Positions 23,650 through 28,011 of a stretch of DNA of 28,011 nt are shown here, piece after piece. The stretch's first letter is position 1. Every line of letters begins with the position of its first letter. This DNA is from RGIG2161 sp964525525 (lineage in GTDB: Bacteria; Bacillota; Clostridia; Oscillospirales; CAG-272): positions 1 to 28,011 of the forward strand of contig CAZGHD010000016.1 of NCBI GenBank assembly GCA_964525525.1. The letters are read 5' to 3'. The position numbers and the translations under genes are program-made. Under the pieces are notes generated by a model. It was given only the letters and a program-made list of their open reading frames with translations, did not search any database and was not told the origin of the DNA.

Positions 23650-24961
23650 CATCATAGGCGCAGGCCTTGCGGGTTGCGAGGCGGCGTGGCAGGCGGCAAA
23701 AAGAGGTGTAAAGGTTCGTCTTTTTGAGATGAAGCCAAGTAAATACACCCCCGCACACAAATACAGCGGAATGGCGGAATTGGTCTGCTCCAATTCGCTT
23801 CGCGCTGATTCTGTGACTAACGCCGTGGGGCTCCTCAAGGAAGAACTCAGGCGAATGGATTCCCTGATAATGCTCGCGGCAGACGAGAATAAGGTTGCCG
23901 CAGGCGGCGCTCTTGCGGTAGACAGAACTAAATTTTCCGATTACGTTACCCGTGCAATATCCGAACATCCGAATATCGAGGTGATCTCGCAGGAAGTCAG
24001 CGGTGTAGAGGATGATGCCGTTACCGTTATAGCAACAGGTCCGCTTACGTCCGACGCGATGTCCGAATATATAGAGAAAACTCTCGGATGCGGAAAACTT
24101 CACTTTTTTGATGCGGCGGCTCCTATCGTGTCTGCAGACAGTATAAATATGGACGTTGCTTTTATGGCGTCAAGATACGACAAGGGCGGTAAGGACTATA
24201 TCAACTGCCCGATGACGCGTGAGCAGTATACCGATTTTTACAATGCGCTTATTACTGCGCGTACGGCGGAGCTTCACGATTTTGACAGCGAGAGCCAAAA
24301 GGACGTTAAAGTCTTTGAGGGCTGTATGCCGGTAGAGGTAATGGCAAAACGCGGATTTGAAACGCTTTGCTACGGTCCGCTCAAGCCTGTCGGTCTTATC
24401 GACCCGAGAGTAGGTAAGGAATCTTATGCCGTCGTTCAGCTCAGACGCGAAAACGAAGAGGGAACTATGTATAACCTCGTCGGATTTCAGACTCATCTTG
24501 CATTTCCTGAACAGAAAAGAGTTTTCGGCCTGATACCCGGACTTGAAAACGCGGAGTTCTTGCGTTACGGTGTAATGCATCGCAATACTTATATAAATTC
24601 TCCCGGACTTCTTCTGCCCGATTATTCGCTGAAAGAAAATCCGAATATCTTTTTCGCAGGGCAGATGACCGGTGTTGAGGGATATATAGAATCGGCGGCA
24701 TCCGGTTTTGTTGCGGGTGTAAACGCGGCAAAGCGTGTGCTTGGCGAGGATAAATTCATATTCCCGCGTGAGACTGAGATAGGTGCGATGGCGCATTACG
24801 TTTCGTTTGGCGGAACGGGAGATTTTCAGCCTATGAACGCGAATTTCGGAATAATAGCGCCGCTGACCGAAAAGGTCAAGGGCGGCAAGCGTGCACGCGC
24901 GGAAAAGATCGCAGAGCGCGCGCTTGATACTATCGAAAACATAAAAAATGAGATAATATAA
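23639..24961 (+). CDS. trmFO: tRNA (uracil-5-)-methyltransferase TrmFO
   Basis: This 440-residue folate- and FAD-dependent enzyme makes m5U54 in the T-loop of tRNA. It has the N-terminal FAD-binding loop IIGAGLAGCEAAW (5-17), the catalytic cysteine C50 in ELVCSNSLRAD, then YINCPMTREQY and the C-terminal FFAGQMTGVEGYIESAASG of the GidA-like fold. Length and motif order are complete. It overlaps the end of topA by 11 nt (ATGAAGCTTAA), with only a weak GGGAA ribosome site, so translation is probably coupled. The topA-trmFO order is typical of Firmicutes. Confidence 0.96.
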   Translation: MKLNIIGAGLAGCEAAWQAAKRGVKVRLFEMKPSKYTPAHKYSGMAELVCSNSLRADSVTNAVGLLKEELRRMDSLIMLAADENKVAAGGALAVDRTKFSDYVTRAISEHPNIEVISQEVSGVEDDAVTVIATGPLTSDAMSEYIEKTLGCGKLHFFDAAAPIVSADSINMDVAFMASRYDKGGKDYINCPMTREQYTDFYNALITARTAELHDFDSESQKDVKVFEGCMPVEVMAKRGFETLCYGPLKPVGLIDPRVGKESYAVVQLRRENEEGTMYNLVGFQTHLAFPEQKRVFGLIPGLENAEFLRYGVMHRNTYINSPGLLLPDYSLKENPNIFFAGQMTGVEGYIESAASGFVAGVNAAKRVLGEDKFIFPRETEIGAMAHYVSFGGTGDFQPMNANFGIIAPLTEKVKGGKRARAEKIAERALDTIENIKNEII

Positions 24962-24982
24962 AACGAAAAAGAGGTATCTAAA

Positions 24983-26008
24983 GTGAGAATAGCTGTTGAT
25001 GTTATGGGCGGAGATAACGCTCCGCTTGAGCTTGTCCGCGGTGTTGTTATGGCGGCAAGCGAATATAACGCAGAGATCGTTATGGTAGGCGATACCGCAG
25101 AGATAAACAGAGTAGCAATAGAAAATGATATTGACATCGGCGGAATAGACATCGTTCACACTGAAGTAAAAATAAACATGGAAGACTCTGCGATGGACGT
25201 AGTTCACGCAAAGAAGGATTCCTCCATGAGCGTAGGTCTTCGTATGCTCAGAGAAGGCGAGTGTGATGCATTCGTATCCGCAGGTAACTCGGGTGCGCTT
25301 CACGTTGGATCATCGCTCATAGTAAGAAAGATCAAGGGCGTTCACCGCGCGGGAATCGCAACCGTACTTCCGCTTGCGCGTCCGATTCTTTTGATGGATT
25401 CCGGTGCTAATATAGAAGTAACCCCTGACTATCTCGTTCAGTGGGCTATGATGGGTTCCGTTTATATGAAAAAGATATACGGTATCAAGGATCCGACGGC
25501 GGGACTTATCAATAACGGAGTTGAGGAGACCAAGGGTACTCAGCTTATGATGGATGCATATAAGCTTCTCCGTGATTCTGACGTGAACTTTATCGGTAAC
25601 GTAGAAGCAAGAGAGATACCTTTTGCGCCCTGCGACGTTCTCGTTACCGACGGATTTACCGGAAACGTAGTGCTCAAACTGATAGAAGGTATGGGCAGCT
25701 TTATGTTCGGAGAGCTTAAAGCTATGTTCAAGGCTAATGCTGTGACCAAGGTTGCGGCACTTGCGATGAAGGAGCAGGCAAAAGCCATGAAGAGAAAGTT
25801 TGACGCGTCTGAACACGGCGGCGCACCTTTCCTTGGCGTTTCAAAGCCGGTTATAAAGGCTCACGGCTCGTCTGACGCGCGCGCGATAAAGAACGCAATC
25901 AGACAGGCGATAGATTATTCCAAGACCGGCATAATCTTTGATATAGCAAATAACGTTGCCGCAGAGGCGGAAAAGAAAAAAGCCAAGTCGGCTGAAATTT
26001 CGGAGTAA
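24983..26008 (+). CDS. plsX: Phosphate acyltransferase PlsX
   Basis: This 341-residue peripheral membrane enzyme converts acyl-ACP and phosphate to acyl-phosphate, the donor for PlsY in phospholipid synthesis. It begins with MRIAVDVMGGDNAP and shows FVSAGNSGALHVGSSLIV, LMDSGANIEVTPDYLVQW, GLINNGVEETKGTQL and the FIGNVEARE/DVLVTDGFTGNVVLK blocks, all family landmarks. The C-terminal tail is lysine- and alanine-rich. It starts at GTG 24983 with AGAGGT about 7 nt upstream. It is followed directly by rnc; the acpP gene frequently found between them is absent. Confidence 0.95.
   Translation: MRIAVDVMGGDNAPLELVRGVVMAASEYNAEIVMVGDTAEINRVAIENDIDIGGIDIVHTEVKINMEDSAMDVVHAKKDSSMSVGLRMLREGECDAFVSAGNSGALHVGSSLIVRKIKGVHRAGIATVLPLARPILLMDSGANIEVTPDYLVQWAMMGSVYMKKIYGIKDPTAGLINNGVEETKGTQLMMDAYKLLRDSDVNFIGNVEAREIPFAPCDVLVTDGFTGNVVLKLIEGMGSFMFGELKAMFKANAVTKVAALAMKEQAKAMKRKFDASEHGGAPFLGVSKPVIKAHGSSDARAIKNAIRQAIDYSKTGIIFDIANNVAAEAEKKKAKSAEISE
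26002..26005 (+). promoter_or_regulatory. Ribosome binding site deciding the rnc start
   Basis: GGAG lies 7 nt before ATG 26013 and overlaps the last codons of plsX. A longer in-frame start at 25956 would lie inside plsX and lacks a ribosome site. Confidence 0.6.
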
Positions 26009-26012
26009 ACCG

Positions 26013-26750
26013 ATGGAAATTCAAAATCCCGGCCTGCCTTACAGCTCGAGCGAGCTTGAAAAAAAGATAGGCTATACTTTCAAAAATAAAGATTTGCTCA
26101 ATACCGCGCTGACACACTCGTCCTTTTCAAACGAGCTTAAATCCAAGCTCCACCGCGACGTTGAGTGTAACGAAAGACTTGAATTCCTTGGCGACTCGGT
26201 TCTGTCTATCGTGGTGAGCCGATACCTTTTTCTTCATTACGACAGATTTCCCGAGGGCGAGCTTACCAAGCTCCGCGCGAGCGTCGTATGCGAAAAATCG
26301 CTTGGCGATATAGCAAATAAGATCGGACTCGGTAACTATCTGTTTCTTGGCAGAGGTGAGGAGATCAACGGCGGCAGGGAGAGGATCTCTATTCTTGCCG
26401 ATGCGTTTGAAGCTTTGCTCGGTGCGATGTTCCTTGATTCCGGGGACAATGCGATAGATCACGTTGCCGAATTTCTGATGCCTCTTATGCTTGAGGAGAT
26501 CGAACTCGTTACAAATTATGGCGCGATGAAGGATTATAAAACCTTGCTTCAGCAGATAATCCAGCAGGTTGAGGGCGAGATACTTGAGTACGTTCTGACC
26601 GGCGAAACCGGCCCCGCGCACAGAAAGACGTTTTCGGTCGAAGCGCGTCTTAACAGTAACGTTATCGGACGCGGAGAGGGTAAGAGCAAGCGCGAGGCAG
26701 AACAGGCGGCGGCAAAAGAGGCACTCGTCTATTTCGGTGAGGAAAAATGA
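26013..26750 (+). CDS. rnc: Ribonuclease III
   Basis: This 245-residue double-strand-specific endoribonuclease acts in rRNA processing and mRNA decay. The signature NERLEFLGDSVLS (53-65) carries metal-site residues E54, E57 and D61; D130 and E133 in ILADAFEALLGA complete the site. The C-terminal dsRNA-binding domain (about 170-243) begins DYKTLLQQIIQQ and ends with SKREAEQAAAKEALVYF. It starts 4 nt after plsX and overlaps the radical SAM gene by ATGA. Its place upstream of smc is conserved in Firmicutes. Confidence 0.96.
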   Translation: MEIQNPGLPYSSSELEKKIGYTFKNKDLLNTALTHSSFSNELKSKLHRDVECNERLEFLGDSVLSIVVSRYLFLHYDRFPEGELTKLRASVVCEKSLGDIANKIGLGNYLFLGRGEEINGGRERISILADAFEALLGAMFLDSGDNAIDHVAEFLMPLMLEEIELVTNYGAMKDYKTLLQQIIQQVEGEILEYVLTGETGPAHRKTFSVEARLNSNVIGRGEGKSKREAEQAAAKEALVYFGEEK

Positions 26751-27769
26751 AAAAGCACATAAATATCCCTATATTTATTCCACATCTCGGATGCCCCAAT
26801 AACTGCGTTTTTTGTAATCAGCGCTTTATATCGGGGCATACCGAGTTTGACATTTCGACCGTCAGAGAAGAGATAGAAACGGCACTCTCTACTAAAAGAG
26901 AGGATCAGACCGCTCAAATCGCTTTCTTCGGCGGAAGCTTCACGGGGATAGACCGCTCGCTTATGACCGAACTTCTTGAGATCGCGCACGGATATATCGA
27001 AAATGGCAGAGTGGACGGCATACGTCTTTCCACCCGTCCTGACTACATAGACCGCGAGGTGCTTAATATCCTGTCCGAGTACGGAGTCACGAGCGTGGAA
27101 CTCGGTATACAGAGTATGTCGCAGAGAGTGCTTGATGCGTCAAAACGCGGACACAGTGCAGATGACGCACGCCGTGCGGCGTATCTTATCAAAGAGTACG
27201 GGTTTGAGTTCGTATCCCAGATGATGATAGGGCTTCCTGCATCCAATCCCGAGGACGAGATAATGACGGCGGAAGAATGTGTCTCTATGGGAGCTGATGC
27301 CGCGAGAATCTATCCCACGGTCGTGTTCAGGGATAGCGAGCTTTGCCAAATGGCAGAGGACGGAATATATACGCCACTTGGAGTTCCGGATGCGGTGGAA
27401 CGTACCAAGGCGGCGTTATTTGTGTTTTATAAGCACGGAGTCCCGTGTATCAGAATCGGACTCTGTTCGGCGGAAAATCTGCATTCTGACCGCACCTATT
27501 TTGCAGGCCCTAATCATCCCGCGATAGGGGAGATGGCAGAGAGCGCGCTGTATCTTGACATCATCCGCGCCGAGCTTGATTCGCGCAAAGGCGAGATCAA
27601 AAATGACAGCGAAATAGTCGTTCACGTGACGAAAAATTCGCTTTCAAAGGCCATCGGTCAGCGCAAGATAAATAAGATAACGATACAAAGCGAATATAAT
27701 GTTAAATCTGTAAAATTTGTTGAAATAAGCGAGATTTTTGGGTATAATATTATATTGGAGATAAAATAA
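26747..27769 (+). CDS. Elp3-like radical SAM protein (no acetyltransferase domain)
   Basis: This 340-residue radical SAM enzyme has the 4Fe-4S ligands C16, C20 and C23 in HLGCPNNCVFCNQ, followed by IAFFGGSFTGI, a SAM-binding beta region with RLSTRPDYI, and TSVELGIQSMSQRVLDASKRGH. These blocks are typical of the Elp3-like group, which modifies tRNA in eukaryotes and archaea. The C-terminal GNAT domain is missing; the last 60 residues form a different short domain. I recall such genes between rnc and smc in Clostridia, but the substrate is unknown to me. It overlaps rnc by ATGA and precedes smc by 21 nt. Confidence 0.88.
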   Translation: MKKHINIPIFIPHLGCPNNCVFCNQRFISGHTEFDISTVREEIETALSTKREDQTAQIAFFGGSFTGIDRSLMTELLEIAHGYIENGRVDGIRLSTRPDYIDREVLNILSEYGVTSVELGIQSMSQRVLDASKRGHSADDARRAAYLIKEYGFEFVSQMMIGLPASNPEDEIMTAEECVSMGADAARIYPTVVFRDSELCQMAEDGIYTPLGVPDAVERTKAALFVFYKHGVPCIRIGLCSAENLHSDRTYFAGPNHPAIGEMAESALYLDIIRAELDSRKGEIKNDSEIVVHVTKNSLSKAIGQRKINKITIQSEYNVKSVKFVEISEIFGYNIILEIK

Positions 27770-27790
27770 ATACACTAAGGCGGTAGTCAA

Positions 27791-28011
27791 ATGTATTTAA
27801 AATCAATGGAGTTACACGGATTTAAATCCTTCCCGGACAAGACGGTGCTTAATTTTGAGCCCGGCGTTACGGTCGTCGTTGGTCCTAACGGAAGCGGTAA
27901 ATCCAACATTTCCGACGCTATGCGTTGGGTACTTGGTGAGATCTCATCAAAAAATATACGCGGAAGCCGCATGGAAGACGTTATCTTCGGCGGCGCTAAT
28001 TCCCGCGCGCC
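27791..28011 (+). CDS. smc: Chromosome segregation protein SMC, N-terminal part
   Basis: The first 73 codons of smc run off the right edge. The product begins MYLKSMELHGFKSFPDKTVL, with Walker A GPNGSGKS at residues 31-38 and the conserved block MEDVIFGG at 61-68. SMC is the ATPase of the condensin complex with ScpA and ScpB. AAGGCGG lies about 7 nt before the ATG. The usual GEQS after the Walker A helix reads G49-E50-I51-S52 here. The rest of the protein, including the hinge and Walker B, is outside the window. Confidence 0.95.
   Translation, partial: MYLKSMELHGFKSFPDKTVLNFEPGVTVVVGPNGSGKSNISDAMRWVLGEISSKNIRGSRMEDVIFGGANSRA

Noticed and set aside
24170..25303. Long antisense frame (377 codons) on the minus strand
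   Set aside because: It lies opposite trmFO and plsX, whose family motifs are unmistakable; its product is a basic, Tyr- and Arg-rich sequence without recognisable domains, typical of a shadow frame.
25956..26012. Longer RNase III N-terminus
   Set aside because: It lies inside plsX, is rich in Arg and Lys as expected from the wrong frame, and lacks a ribosome site.

Overview
The window looks like chromosomal DNA of a spore-forming, mid-GC member of the Firmicutes (Clostridia). The evidence is a sporulation and housekeeping operon with YqfC, YqfD, PhoH, YbeY, Era, RecO and MutS2 in order, a YlbJ-like sporulation membrane protein, and a second housekeeping run of a SpoU-type methyltransferase, DprA, TopA, TrmFO, PlsX, RNase III, a radical SAM protein and SMC. 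A run of ten N inside topA shows that this is a draft or metagenome-assembled scaffold.

Layout. Positions 1-89 hold the last codons of an unidentified forward gene. Positions 185-2674 (minus strand) hold two tandem Gfo/Idh/MocA-type oxidoreductase paralogs in one operon, with a promoter candidate at 2716-2744. Divergent from them, 2940-5286 is an AT-richer four-gene cassette: ABC ATPase, ABC-2 permease, LytTR DNA-binding regulator and DUF3021 membrane protein, tightly coupled by overlapping start and stop codons. A 38-nt perfect palindrome separates it from a convergent minus-strand block at 5360-8161. Read in transcription order, that block is a YlbJ-like membrane protein, a small four-cysteine protein, a terminator, a DUF3343 putative S/Se carrier and an EF2568-type cysteine desulfurase.

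From 8224 to the end everything is on the plus strand. yqfC to mutS2 (8224-15338) reads as one operon for sporulation, RNA and ribosome maturation, and DNA repair. A two-gene carbohydrate unit follows under its own promoter: a xylose-isomerase-like TIM-barrel protein and a rhamnulokinase-type sugar kinase (15443-17821), closed by a strong hairpin. Then come a CapA-like lipoprotein and the second housekeeping run (19156-27769), with the first 73 codons of smc at the right edge.

Most of the window is ordinary core genome. The parts most worth a second look are the LytTR/DUF3021/ABC cassette, the paired oxidoreductases whose usual EKP motif reads EC(L/V)T, the desulfurase/DUF3343 pair with the nearby Cys4 protein, and the isolated TIM-barrel/sugar-kinase pair. 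I see no CRISPR array, prophage, insertion sequence, tRNA or rRNA. No gene-free stretch exceeds 300 bases; the longest, 2675-2939, holds divergent promoters.
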